The position numbers and the translations under genes are program-made. Of a stretch of 27,261 nucleotides of DNA, positions 1 to 10,029 are shown one piece after another. The stretch's first letter is position 1, and every line of letters begins with the position of its first letter. Origin of the DNA: Phoronis australis (lineage: Eukaryota > Phoronida > Phoronidae). The stretch spans positions 286,676-313,936 of the forward strand of contig NMRA01000509.1 of NCBI GenBank assembly GCA_002633005.1, written 5' to 3'. The notes below the pieces were generated by a model that did not search any database, was not told where the DNA came from, and worked only from the letters and a program-made list of their open reading frames with translations.

Positions 1-49
1 ATTTGCTGTGTTTCTTGGTTCCCTTTCGATATTTTGTTCTCTGGCTCGT

Positions 50-310
50 ATTTATTTTCGAGTACGATTTCAAGCACACTGCCATACCAAACTTGAAATT
101 TAGAGCATATACTCGGAATTTTTACTCAAAATCGTACTCGAAATATGGATGAAATACACTTCGCTTCGAGTATACTCGAAAATTGAGTACGTGCTCGAAA
201 TTTCGAGTACAGATTTTTCGAGTATGACATTGAATACACCAAAGCTGAGTCTGTACTCGAGTTGAGTATGAAGTGTGAGTTTGAGCATGATTCGAGTCTG
301 AGTACGGAGA
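50..310. repeat. Degenerate GAGTAC / CTCGAA inverted-motif stretch
   Basis: The stretch is built from many variants of CGAGTA(C) and its complement (G)TACTCG, with CTCGAA and TTCGAG between them, for example around 128-136, 164-181 and 184-210. Because the motif and its complement alternate, local segments are self-complementary, such as CTCGAAATTTCGAG near 193-207. It looks like an old minisatellite or the remains of a small palindromic mobile element. The open frames crossing it on the minus strand follow from this composition and are not called as genes. Confidence 0.55.
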
Positions 311-323
311 TTGGAGACCGGGC

Positions 324-346
324 CCAGGTTTAAGTCTTAAACCTGG
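324..346. repeat. Perfect 11-bp-arm palindrome
   Basis: The arms CCAGGTTTAAG (324-334) and CTTAAACCTGG (336-346) are exact reverse complements around one central base. The site lies at the right edge of the GAGTAC-rich stretch. It could be the tip of a MITE or a hairpin in a transcript; no flanking duplication is evident. Confidence 0.6.
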
Positions 347-1949
347 TTTTGTTAAACCACCTTTATGAAATCGGCTGCAAGTGTTTTCATCCCGCGGAAT
401 GCTCAACAAGAAGCACGCATTATTGCGCTCATCCGTTATTGCTCTTGATCATCACTCTGACTTCATCACGCTGTATATTGCGCTTTACCACAGATAATTA
501 TTGTTCATTTCTGTATAATTTGTTAATATGTTGGTATAGCAATAGAACCCAAGTTTATTTCAGGAACAGCACAAATGGTTTGAACATAGCGCCGATATTA
601 AATCATGGGCGTATGAAAACGGAACACTGTGATCGGTTTATAGTGTCATCCATCGTCCATCATCATTCTGAAATTGTCACTTTCGCAGTAAAAAATCTTT
701 TCGAAGCTAGAACCTTCCTATCTAGCCAACTAGCTGTATGAAGACTATTTTCAAAATACAGCAAGGTGCCACTGCGTATTGAGCTCAAACAGACCTCGAA
801 ACTTCACACAGCCCGGATAGCTACGCTTGCCTCCTCGTCGAAAAGCTTTTATCAACATGAGCTCAAAACCGGCGGGTGTGCATGCAAACTCTGGAAGTCA
901 ATTGACATTCAAGTTGCCCGTTACGTATATGTCAATCTAATAAGCAGCGAAATATCGCGGTGGCCTATGAACTTTTCTCAAAGTGATGTTAGGCTATCTG
1001 GATCAAGGGTGAGCAGTTTTGTCCGAGACCAACGACCTAGGGCAATATTGCTCGCCCGCCGTTCCATATGCCCTGGTCTGATACGTCCGAGCTATCGGTC
1101 TGTATCTGAATGCTGAAGTTCCATTCCTCTGATATTTTCGTTTCCTCAGATTAGCTTGTTCTTACCTGCTTTGGTGTACTGACATCGTTTACTCGCTTTG
1201 AGGTGAGGGTTCATGGTTTCTACAGCGTCTAATTGAACAGATTGTGTTGAAGGGCGACATCTCAAGTCCGGGCGGCATGAATGAAAAGTGATTATCCACT
1301 CTAAATCGGTCAACTCAGATGTTACCGTGGAGCGTTTCTGTCAAGGACAGATCAATCAGTGGTCGCAGGTTATAAAAACAACTACAGACCTATCACTCGC
1401 GCACCAGTCATATTTACCTCAGGGAAGTAATGCTCTCCCTTGTTCTGTATGACCTGATATCACCCTCGGGGCCTGTCTGTATTTGTATATCATTCTACAG
1501 GTTATGCAAAACAAGCCTGACCATTTTGACGGCATTTTAAGCTCAGGATGTTGCAAGTTAGTTTAAGAATGCCTGCACGGAAGAATCAGGCAAATTGCAA
1601 TAATCTGGGAATATGACTCGTCACGAATTTTGAAATTGGTGTCGTACTATCATCTCCAGGGTTGACATAAATTCCCAAAAATGAAAATTTGTTGCGCCAA
1701 GACTCTCTTTATCAGACAAAAAACAAGCAATTCGTCTCAACTTTGTCTCCACTCTTGCTCAGCCATTTTTCTGATTTAATAAAAGTCTTAAAAATATGTG
1801 AACAAAACCAACAGTCTTTAAACTGACACATCTCAATTCATCACAGGCCAAAGTTAACCTAAATCACTAAGCATTAGCATTATTTATGTTTTATTTTCGT
1901 TTTCTACTTCCACTGATAGAGAGCACAAGCTTATGTACCCAGTAAACAT
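347..1949. other. Non-coding stretch, no gene recognised
   Basis: Two open frames occur at 349-741 and 766-1116 (130 and 116 codons), but neither has recognisable domain content, a convincing start or flanking splice sites that make a gene model. Around 1260-1900 the sequence is AT-rich and broken by stops in all frames. I see no tRNA-like or other RNA gene here. Confidence 0.4.
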
Positions 1950-2290
1950 GCAGGTATTGGGCCAATACTGGCCCTGAACTGTTTTCTGTATTGGCCCAAT
2001 GATGTAGGCCAGTACTGGCCCAAAAACATTCTGCACACCTTCTCTGCATAAGATTGCGATATTGAGCCAGTAAAGGGCCAGTGTCGGTCATAACTGGGCC
2101 AATACACCAAAAACCAGTTTCGGCCCTATAAAGGGCCAGTATTGACAGACTGTGTTGGCACTGTACAGGACCATTGATGGTTCATATTAAGCCTGTTTAC
2201 TAATTACATAGGCGAAAGTGCACTGGTCGGCCAGTACAGTGCCAATACTGAACCACTAATGTTGCCTTTACAGGCCCAATGCAGGAATAT
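1950..2290. repeat. GGCC-centred degenerate palindromic repeat
   Basis: Variants of TTGGGCCAATACTGGCCC, CCAGTACTGGCCC, GGGCCAGTATTG and related strings recur roughly every 20-40 bases, for example near 1957-1975, 1988-2021, 2055-2081, 2094-2105, 2128-2141 and 2225-2255. The core alternates GGCC with AGTACT or AATACT, so it is nearly its own reverse complement. It is a diverged minisatellite-like block; the minus-strand open frame at 1891-2091 lies inside it and is not a gene. Confidence 0.65.
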
Positions 2291-2442
2291 TAATGTTTGT
2301 GGGTATAACGAAACATCAGGTTTGTTTTTCTCAATGCTTCAGGTTTTTAACTCCTACAACGTTCGTTTTGTTGTCATTTCAATCCTACTCCAATTGTAGC
2401 TGTGACTTACAAGAAGAAGAGTCCCTTGTTGTTTAATACTTT

Positions 2443-2448
2443 TATTAC
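2443..2448 (-). terminator. Possible poly(A) signal of a minus-strand transcript
   Basis: Read on the minus strand, an AATAAA hexamer lies about 70 bases past the stop codon of the proposed minus-strand terminal exon ending at 2516, which is a normal position for a cleavage and polyadenylation signal. The region is AT-rich, so one hexamer could occur by chance. Confidence 0.3.
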
Positions 2449-2515
2449 TATGAAACTGCTAAGGTAAAATACTTACAAAAATGATGAATTGTATAGAGAA
2501 AACCTAAGCAACTAA

Positions 2516-2670
2516 TTATTCTTTACAAAACTGTCTCTGGCTTGTTAGTGGACTGGCAGCTTCACACAGTCTTCGCCCTCCCTCCCTGTCTCCTGCGTTT
2601 CGGAACCTGGTGTCTGTCTCTTTAACTATAAGACTTGCATCAGCATTACTGTGCTCCTTGACCACAATCC
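2516..2670 (-). CDS. Possible terminal exon of an unknown minus-strand gene
   Basis: On the minus strand a strong acceptor (tract TTTGTTTTATTTCAG, AG at 2672-2671) opens a frame that runs about 50 codons to a TAA at 2518-2516. The peptide begins GIVVKEHSNADASL and ends TSQRQFCKE. It is charged and hydrophilic, with no membrane segment, and I do not recognise a family. The exon starts with two bases that complete a codon, which fits the one overhanging base of the upstream candidate exon at 2765-2815. An AATAAA follows downstream. The pieces agree, but the block is short and could be chance or a repeat remnant. Confidence 0.35.
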
Positions 2671-2764
2671 CTGAAATAAAACAAACCCTGCTTAGTATCT
2701 TAGAGTACAAACTAAAAGACTCAACTCTACATTTTCCAGATAAGTTATACATAATAAGAATTAC

Positions 2765-2815
2765 CTAAAGACACTGTATACCATTCCAACACGAAACTTA
2801 TTTGAAATGTATAAT
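2765..2815 (-). CDS. Possible penultimate exon of the same minus-strand gene
   Basis: The minus strand shows ATATATCTTGCAG (acceptor) before 2815 and CTTTAG|GTAATTC (donor) after 2765, enclosing 51 bases. In the frame joining the next exon it reads YTFQISFVLEWYTVSL and ends one base into a codon, matching the phase of the exon starting at 2670. No function can be assigned. Further upstream exons would have to lie beyond the decayed LINE at about 3120-5340. Confidence 0.28.
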
Positions 2816-3253
2816 CTGCAAGATATATAAATGTTTCATCCTTTGTTAACACAAGAATTATAGATGGTTGTAGGACTTCAGTTTCTTGTAATAAATATTT
2901 TCAGAAGCGACTTTTTATTCATTCCATTTCTTCCCAAAATGTCCATTTCAGTACCATTTTAAGATTCCTAAAATTATTTCACAATCTGCTACAAACAATT
3001 CTTGTGATAATCAATTGATGGTTTTGCTTTGTGTTTACACACAATTGCTCAACTCGGAGGTCTTGTCAAAATACAACATTAAATAAACTAAATCATGGAC
3101 TGTGCACTGAAATGAACAAGACATGCTGAAAGGATGAATGACAATGCCAGGCAATCTTTAAGGAGGGAAGTGCCACTGTGGCGAACCTCTAAACAAGGCT
3201 AGCAGACTGTCGGAAGTAAATTTTTAAAACTAATAATTTTGGTAAAAAGTTAA

Positions 3254-4126
3254 TTGATTTGTGTATGGGTCATGGTATCCACATTGTTAATGGTAGATAG
3301 AAGTCTGATCCTGATGGCAATTTTACTTTTGTTTCGACGAGAGGTTGTAGCACCATTGATTATGTTCTTTTCTGAGTACATTCAAGTATTGCAATGTGAT
3401 TTATCGTTGCATTTTCCTTTAATTTGTGCCCTCATTACCCCTGCAAAATTATGTCAGAAACTTACTGGTGAACCTTATATAGCATTGCAAAAACGAGTAA
3501 GATATAGATGGCACAACGAGAAAGCAGGTGTATTTTTAGAAAAAATACGAAGTCATGAAGTAAACGATAAGTGTCGAGAAATTATGAGATGTGTTGATAT
3601 TGACATAAATGAGAGTGTTAAAGGCTTAGTAGACTTGGTCCAGTCATGTGGAGCGGGCATACTCGTTTGGCAAGACAGGTGCGTAAGTGAACCACGTAGA
3701 CGTGCATGGTTTGAAAGTGAATGTAAAGAGATGAAACTACAAAAGAAGCGTCTACTGCGAAAATTTAGGGTGTCTCGGAGTGACTTAGACCTGAAAAATT
3801 ATCTTGTTAGTAGGAATGAATACAAAAAGTTATGTAAGAAGACAAAAAAGCGATACTATGGCAATAAACAAAGTGAGTTATGTGAGTCAGTGGGGAATCC
3901 TAATAGATTTTGGAATATTATAAAACAAAGTTTGTCAGAGCCAGTATACACTACAAAGCCTGATAATAATAATATTACTGAATTGGAGAGGTTTAGATAT
4001 TTCAGTAACCTGTTTGATATTAACAGAACAGAAGGTCGCAGTGAAACTTTTGATGACCTAGTTAGACATACTGTTGATGAGCAATATTGTGCCGTGTTAC
4101 AAAAAAGGAGACAAATTCAATCCTAG
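3254..4126 (+). pseudogene. LINE ORF2 fragment: endonuclease end and linker
   Basis: This 290-codon open stretch is out of frame for the endonuclease tail at its start. It then carries the linker between endonuclease and RT: PRRRAWFESECKEMKLQKKR near residues 147-166, a long Lys/Arg-rich helical stretch, and NRFWNIIKQ near residue 217. The peptide breaks off at DDLVRHTVDEQ, and the next block resumes well inside the RT (VPCYKKGD). The stretch that normally joins them, including early RT motifs, appears to be deleted. No working start codon is implied. Confidence 0.8.
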
Positions 4127-4547
4127 TAATTACAGAGGGATCTCCGTTATAGATAGTATCAATAAAATTTTTACGACTATTTTTTATTCTCGTATAGTTG
4201 AATGGTCGAATAACATGAAATGTATCCCGGAAGAACAGGCACGCTTTAGGACTGGGTATTCTACAATCGATAACATTTTTAACCTACATTGTATCATCCA
4301 GAAACATGTCATTAAACGGAAGGGGAAAGTATATTGTGCATTCGTTGATTTTAGTAAGGCATTTGATAGTATAGATATTTCCCGTTTATTTTATGCCCTT
4401 TTAACCAAAGGTTTGCGTGGAAAAATACTTAACATTTTGCGCAGTATGTACGATGTACAACTCTATACAATCGTGTGTTATGGTACAGTCCCCAGACCAC
4501 GCCCTATTTCAACTGTACAGTTGGTGTCCGGCAAGGACGTGTTTTAA
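4074..4547 (+). pseudogene. LINE reverse transcriptase fragment, fingers and first catalytic motif
   Basis: The frame shows the ordered RT blocks of non-LTR elements: VPCYKKGD...PSNYRGISVIDSINK, EEQARFRTGYST (the usual Q.GFR..RST block), and YCAFVDFSKAFDSI, which carries the first catalytic Asp of motif A. It ends at a stop after a +1 frame change near 4500; the following motif (normally GVRQG) is blurred to LVSGKD. It overlaps the previous fragment in another frame, marking an indel near 4090-4110. Confidence 0.85.
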
Positions 4548-4782
4548 GACCCTGCTGTTCTCGGTGTTTGTTAACACACTACTGTCTGATATTAGAGAAA
4601 ATGTAGGCAGAGGTATACGTGTCTCTCCGGGTTGTGATATAGGTTCTCTGTTTTTTGCTGATGATTTAGTGCTGGTGTCGAATACTGTTGCTGGGCTACT
4701 GATGTATCTCAATGTCCTCGAAAAGTTTTGTCGAGATTGGAACTTGCAATTTTTTGGAGAAAACGGATGTTGTGGTATTTAA
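4417..4782 (+). pseudogene. LINE reverse transcriptase fragment with FADD motif
   Basis: After about 4550 this frame continues the palm: LLFSVFVNTLLSDI, then LFFADDLVLVSNT, where ADD is the catalytic motif C, then the thumb start LEKFCRDWNLQ. It is in a different frame from the preceding block and ends at a stop at 4780-4782. Just after, in another frame, VVFKRGG and YLGVTF near 4780-4880 are further recognisable RT/thumb pieces. Confidence 0.85.
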
Positions 4783-4934
4783 GCGAGGGGGCATACTTTC
4801 AAATAATGAAAGGTTTGTTTTTGGCGATAAGAAAGTAGATACCAAATCGTACTAAAAGTACCTAGGAGTCACATTCTCCTGCAGACTTAAATAGACAGAG
4901 TGTTGTAGAGTACTTGCAAGCCAAGCTCGAATAA

Positions 4935-5336
4935 ATGAACGTTATTAAAGCCACTCTGTCAAAACTTAGCTGTATTTCCCATGGAGTGCATTTTAAACTC
5001 TTTGACTCTATGATAATGCCCATATTAACATATGGTGCAGAAATATGGGGAACATCAATGTGTGAATCTATTGAAAAAGTTCATATCGATTTCTGTAAAT
5101 ATGTTCTGAGATTGAGTATTAAAACACCAAATGCTATGGCTTGTGGTGAATGTGGGAGACAATTGTTAATTACAAAATATATGTGTAAACCAATTATCCA
5201 TTGGACAAAATTACTCGATATGGAAGAACATAGGTACCCACTGAAGTGTTATAGTATGCTTACGGAACAAGGTGAAAATGGTAATTGTGATTTTTGTGAT
5301 ATCTCGGGAAATCCTCTTATAGGAGAAAGTGAATAA
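4935..5336 (+). pseudogene. LINE ORF2 C-terminal fragment
   Basis: This 133-codon block has the conserved post-RT region of jockey/CR1-like elements: LFDSMIMPILTYGAEIWG, then IEKVHIDFCKYVLRLS, then GECGRQLL and IIHWTKLLD. It is the longest well-preserved piece of this copy. It lacks a start in context and ends before the usual terminal Cys/His cluster, so it is a fragment. Confidence 0.85.
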
Positions 5337-5340
5337 CTGT

Positions 5341-6944
5341 GTAGTAGACGTTGCAAGATGGTAAGTTCGTCAGGAATTGTTAAACAACATTTTGACGAGC
5401 TTTCACGGTCCATGCCTCTTGAAAAATGACCAAATTTGGCTTCGGATCATGGTATTTCGGAAACGGCGGATGAGATTCATTTGAAACTTTCAGATATTAT
5501 GCTTTGGGCACTGTTCTCCCGAATTATTTTAGAATTGTTTCACTTTTTGTGTTTAAAAAAATCTTCACAGTTGGATGAATTAAAGTGTAAAAAACTGCAA
5601 TAATTTTTGAAATTTGATCTTGAACATTTAAATTAAACATAATTTGGTCACTGTATTTATACTGTTTTCTAATTTCAGTGTACCTAAATTTTACTCAAGT
5701 TCTCGGTATTGCGGGATATAACTTGGTCAGCTAAAAACGCCAGAATTTCGTTTGCAGGATTTGTTTCACCGGACGTTTATGATAATAGTTCCGAGCATGT
5801 CTATGCGATCGGTTTGGATTCTCAATTAAATACAAGTTGTGTTTTTTAATTCTCGGGTATCCAGACAGCTATGGTATGGTAGGCAATTTGAGAAGCAGTT
5901 TGATGCCCGTTACTCAGTAAAGAAAACTTCTTCTCAAGGTCCGGGTACGTTTTACCAGGCTCTTACCGTTAAACAACACTGTCAATGAATGAAAATGGTA
6001 TCAATGAATGAAAATGGTATCTTTCTGTTCTTTTCAAAGTTTGTTTGCAGGGAAACTAACGCGAAATTCCAACCCACGTTCCGGATTTTCCAACTTTTGG
6101 AGGAAGAGTTCCCCGTCACATACTTTCGTTTTATAATACCCAGACGCAGCACGCTCGGAACACACTTGGTCAAATGTATACCGTTTTATAAATGGTCCGT
6201 TGACAAGTCGACCGAACCTTCTGCGTTTTTTTATGAAAAACGAAACGCACTAACAGCAAAATATAGCATCTCACCACGGACTATTCGCCACCGCTACGAA
6301 AATTACGAAAGCCACATTCGCTGAAAAGCTCGGTTACATACACCACTAAAGCTAGTGTCAAACACAAAGTTGTCATCAGGCTGAAAGTGGGAGCTGTCTT
6401 CATCACTTAGCGAAATTTGTTATAACCCTCGTCAATTTTGTCGTCCGCTTAATCATGACACCCAATGTTCGGAGAACTGCTGGTTTTAACTGTTTCAGAC
6501 AAGTCAGAATTAGTTTGTTTAGCGGATGAATTCGCTTCCAGTTCTGTATCGTCCATATCATTCTTGACGTTGACGACAACGGCACTAGAAGTGATACGCT
6601 CAGACCTGCTTGCCTTTTTAAAAACAAATGTATATGTTTACATGTTTTTGGTGCGTTTTTGCGTTCACGTTCTCGACTGCTGTGCATCTACTGGGTTCTT
6701 ATAATGCATGAGCCCAGAGTTTGTATAACACGCCGCACCTCCCATCGCACGCGTTGTCTTTACTAATTTGAGTTGACCACGCACCCGTTGCAACCCCCTT
6801 GGGTACGGGCATCATTCACTGATTATTAGTAGTTGGTTTCAGGCCATTATCGAACCAATTCCAGTGCTGATAAATATCCTTATACTCCTATTCGCTAAAG
6901 AGGGATAAATTTGTTATCATGTGTACCTAAGTTAAACTCTAGTT
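5341..6944. other. Non-coding stretch between two LINE copies
   Basis: No gene is recognised. At 5982-6020 a 19-base unit (TCAATGAATGAAAATGGTA) occurs twice in tandem. The plus-strand open frame at 5989-6324 (111 codons) and the opposing frames at 6403-6704 have no family signature and no splice partners I can support. The part next to 5340 may include unrecognised 3' sequence of the first LINE. Confidence 0.4.
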
Positions 6945-8082
6945 TAATTAATAATAGACTTCATAAATATGCCGAATAAAAGGAATTGTTTGGAGACGAA
7001 CAAAACAAATTTGGCAAAAAGATCCTGCATTGACCGTGTATTCATTTTATCCTGTCATTAAAAACAGATCACGTGATAAGAAAATTACATTTCAGTGTTT
7101 TGTAGACTTTCAAAACGCATTCGATTGGATTGACAGGGCTATTCTTTTCTTAAAATTGTTACAGAAAAATGTTAGGGTAAAAATATAAAATGCCATTAAG
7201 CCATTATTTCTTAACAATACAGCTTGAAAAAAGCTTAACACAGACTCTTTCAATAATTGGTTCCCAACAACAAGCGGAGTTAGACAGAGTAATGTGGTAT
7301 CATCCATACTCTTTGATATTCTCCTCAATAGTCATGAATATTGTTCGTCTATGGAATAGAATATTGAGTTTTAATTGTGAAAGACGCCCCAGATGAACTT
7401 TTGAATGAGACTATAACAACTCGAATTGGTCCTCCGAGATAAAAACAAATTTCAACATTGTCAGTTAAATCATATATTGAATCCAAATTAAATGCGATAT
7501 AATTTTTTTACAAAAATATGTATTAAGGCTGTGGTTAATGATTGAAAAAATCCATCTCCTAAATTAAAAAGGTACAGGACTTTTAATTAAAAATACTATG
7601 TTTCTTGTTTGACCAGATATTGCAGATCACATTTATTACAAATTTGTTTTTGAACTCTCCCACTTCATATTTCAACTGGTAGGTTTTTTTAACACTGTTC
7701 TCTGTAACAGATTTTGCATGCTTTGTAATTTGCACGCTGTTGAGGATGAAATTCATTTTCTTTGCCATTGTCGCTGATTTAGGAATTTCGTTGTTTGATA
7801 AAATCTCATTTATTCTCCTTATTTCGACCTGTTAGGTTCTGAAGACAAAGTTGTTATTTCATGTAATATTTTTAAAATGGTCTGGTTAGCTGTATATAGA
7901 AGATGCTTTTAACAGAAGATGAAATTTTCTGTTCACTTAATTTCTTAATTAGTTTTGAGCTTTATAACAAATTGTATGCACATTGCTGTTCATTTATTTT
8001 GTTTAAAGTGACTTATTAACCCAGTGGGCTGGGTGCTCAAGTAACACTGGTTACTGTAATAAATTTATTGTCTTCTTCTTCT
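6945..8082 (+). mobile_element. Second, heavily decayed LINE with intact 3' tail
   Basis: Scattered over all three frames are the marks of a non-LTR RT: CFVDFQNAFDWIDR (motif A) near 7096-7137, TTSGVRQSNVVSSILFDIL (motif B and following) near 7267-7323, and a C-terminal CMLCN...AVEDEIHFLCHC cluster near 7715-7773, typical of the end of these ORF2 proteins. The sequence then passes a short 3' UTR and ends AATAAATTTATTGTC followed by TTC repeats at about 8072-8082, a microsatellite-like tail as in CR1/L2-type elements. Motif C (the ADD region) is missing between 7340 and 7550. It lies 112 bases upstream of the first exon of the receptor-like gene. Confidence 0.75.
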
Positions 8083-8194
8083 ATTTGCTTTTGCTGGCCC
8101 AAGAAGAATTGTTGATGAATATTCAACGCCTATTTTTGACACCATGTTCACGTAGAACTATGCAAACCTTTGGACTGACAAAATTTTATTTCAG

Positions 8195-8345
8195 GAAACG
8201 ATCTCATCATATTACCATCATTAGCTATTATGTTGGAAGAAAAGGAGTTTCACTCTCAGTTGATTCAGATAAGCGTTGCAACAAATATCACGTGCTACTA
8301 TCTGCTAGCGACATACAAATCTGTGGGAGGAAAGAAATACTTCAG
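8195..8345 (+). CDS. Candidate LamG exon 1 of the lectin/GAIN receptor gene
   Basis: A good acceptor (TTTTATTTCAG) precedes 8195 and CAG|GTTCGT follows 8345. The exon would begin with the last base of a codon and end on a codon boundary, the phase needed by the next exon at 9537. The peptide contains HITIISYYVGRKGVSLSVD, which fits the early strands of a laminin-G/pentraxin-like sandwich. A second donor, AT|GTAAGT at 8411, is stronger by sequence, but its phase does not match the next exon, so 8345 was chosen. This is the least certain exon of the model, and no exon before it, including one with a signal peptide, was identified. Confidence 0.45.
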
Positions 8346-9533
8346 GTTCGTAGATGTTCATCCCTATTTAATGATTATGATGTAGTTAAGCACGCCGACA
8401 AAACATTGATGTAAGTACAACTAAGTGTATTATCTTACGAGTTTAGCGAGATGAAATGTGACACATTTTACTTAGTCTGTAAGGTATTTTATACCTTCGT
8501 GGTCGGTTTCTATAAAAAGGAAATGAAAATAACCGGAACTCGTGATTCCGTGATGACAAATACTGTGTGTCTGATCAACTGAGTCACTGCTGTATAATTT
8601 TCATCTTTCCCAATACAAGCCCGAACGGTAAATAACTACCACGCGTGCATTTTGTAGACCTTGTTTCTTTCGAGAAAACTAAGCAAGAACTTGCGAGACT
8701 ACGCGAAACGTCACCATGTATTACATACATAACACGTGGTCACCCTCACCTCTTTAGCGGGATGTTGGGTCGATGAAATTACCCTGGTAATAGTAAACGA
8801 TTTGGCGGGAAAACCTGATGGCATGCTCTGATAGAAGGCACTCAAGTGTGTGGTTTGACCCACTGGACTGCATAAGGATCGACGCTATACACAGCGATAG
8901 TAGTTTAGTTTTGTAGAATTATCAAAATGGTGGGTATGTAGTTTTTTATAACACGTTCCCGGAAGTTATTAACCGTACATGTATCTGTTCCCTCGTGTGA
9001 TTTCAAAAAATTATCACGAGATGGAGTTAGGAAAAGCAAAGGAGCATACCCTGACTGGCTCACGTGTCGGGAACATTACCACTCTGTCACACCTCCGATT
9101 TAAAGGTCGTTATTTTTCCATTTTTTTCATTGAGGACGTTCACAAAATTTTAAAAGTGGAATATTCAGAACGCCCGACAAATGTAACGTTACTCATCTAT
9201 CTTTTGTCTGATGGTCATGCTACGATGTAGGTAGCAGAATTAAGAAAGAGATGGATGGCCGTAAAATGTCCTAAGATATACTAATCTCTTCAAATTATAA
9301 CTGCGTTGCTTGCTGTCTTAGGGCAGGCTTAAATTCATAAAGAGGTGATCAAAAAGGAATTAAGTCCTCAGACCAAAATGAATGCGTTGTTTACTATTTT
9401 GGAAAGAATATTGGTTTTCTTCGAAGTTTCTTAATTTGCAGTAACATTCGTTATCCAAAACTGAGTCGTTTTTTCCTCATCCCTGAACATACATATATAG
9501 AACACACGATGACTCACTCATCTCCTTCCACAG
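8346..9533 (+). other. Intron of the receptor-like gene
   Basis: The stretch begins GTTCGT and ends before the CAGCAG acceptor. It contains an 83-codon open frame at 8979-9230 with no recognisable domain; its last codon overlaps a donor-like GTAGGT at 9227, so an extra or alternative exon cannot be excluded, but I do not support one. Nothing else is recognised. Confidence 0.4.
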
Positions 9534-9536
9534 CAG

Positions 9537-9592
9537 GGAGTAACAATAGAGTACTTTCTGATCGACGGGAACCGAATTGATCTCCCGGCGTT
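9537..9592 (+). CDS. LamG exon 2 of the receptor-like gene
   Basis: The exon follows CTTCCACAGCAG and encodes GVTIEYFLIDGNRIDLPA plus two bases of the next codon; the donor is GTACTG at 9593, which is weak. The phase at both ends agrees with the neighbouring exons. Joined to the next exon, the turn in front of QWRNIAFTFD is as expected for a LamG domain. The acceptor is a CAGCAG tandem, so transcripts may include one extra Gln codon starting at 9534. Confidence 0.5.
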
Positions 9593-9859
9593 GTACTGAA
9601 TTGTGAATACATTTTGGCAACTCACTGTACATGTGCTATGACCTATACACAAAGAGTGTGCAAGACGGAAAAGAGGAAAAACGTCACAGCCTGTGAATGT
9701 CTCATACAGGTAGAGCAAATGGTACTCACTCTTCATTTTTCCACAAGAGTAATTCTTGCAGCAGGTCATTTTAAATCTATCAATTTTGGCTGGCAACTCA
9801 CCAATACGAACAATAACTGAGAAATCTTATTGATTGATTCCTTCTTTTCGTATGTCTAG

Positions 9860-10029
9860 TCAATGGAGAAACATAGCTTTCACGTTTGACAGCGTTGCAA
9901 ATGGAATTCACGTGTACGTAGACGGCCTTCCCCCCACCAATGAGGCCACGATGCTTTATAATATACCACATCGAGTTATTCCCGGAGACAACGAGTACGA
10001 CATTCTTTCACTTGGAGAACCTTTACTTG
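9860..10029 (+). CDS. LamG exon 3 of the receptor-like gene
   Basis: This is the diagnostic LamG exon: QWRNIAFTFDSVANGIHVYV followed by DG matches the family pattern (W..[IV]A.T[FY]D......[LI]YVDG). Further on, EYDILSLGEPLL is the strand that places a bound cation in pentraxin/LamG folds. The acceptor is GTATGTCTAG before 9860. The reading frame runs past the exon end only ten codons before a stop. The best join uses a GC donor, TTG|GCAAGT at 10030: it gives phase 1, exactly what the next exon needs, and makes a Gly codon across the junction. Confidence 0.75.

Larger units (their letters stand above)
3120..5340 (+). mobile_element. Decayed non-LTR retrotransposon (LINE, jockey/CR1-L2-like)
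   Basis: The remains of a single LINE ORF2 run left to right over several frames. The end of an apurinic-type endonuclease is readable from 3232 (FGKKLIDLCMGHGIHIVNG, then STIDYVL near 3349). It is followed by the usual basic linker with a WFESECK motif, the reverse transcriptase, and a C-terminal part typical of these clades (PILTYGAEIWG, then an E.IEKVH.DFCK motif). Frameshifts, stops and an internal deletion break it, so it cannot encode a working protein. The exact ends are unclear; I see no poly(A) or microsatellite tail after 5340. The clade is inferred from motifs only. Confidence 0.85.

Noticed and set aside
349-1116. Two plus-strand open frames of 130 and 116 codons
   Set aside because: No recognisable domains, no splice partners and no start context; open length alone is weak evidence in this genome type.
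5989-6324. 111-codon plus-strand open frame
   Set aside because: An acceptor-like TTTGTTTGCAG lies inside it, but the peptide matches no family I know and no phase-compatible partner exon was found.
8979-9230. 83-codon frame between the first two LamG exons
   Set aside because: No LamG-like pattern; including it would not improve the phase chain, which already closes without it.
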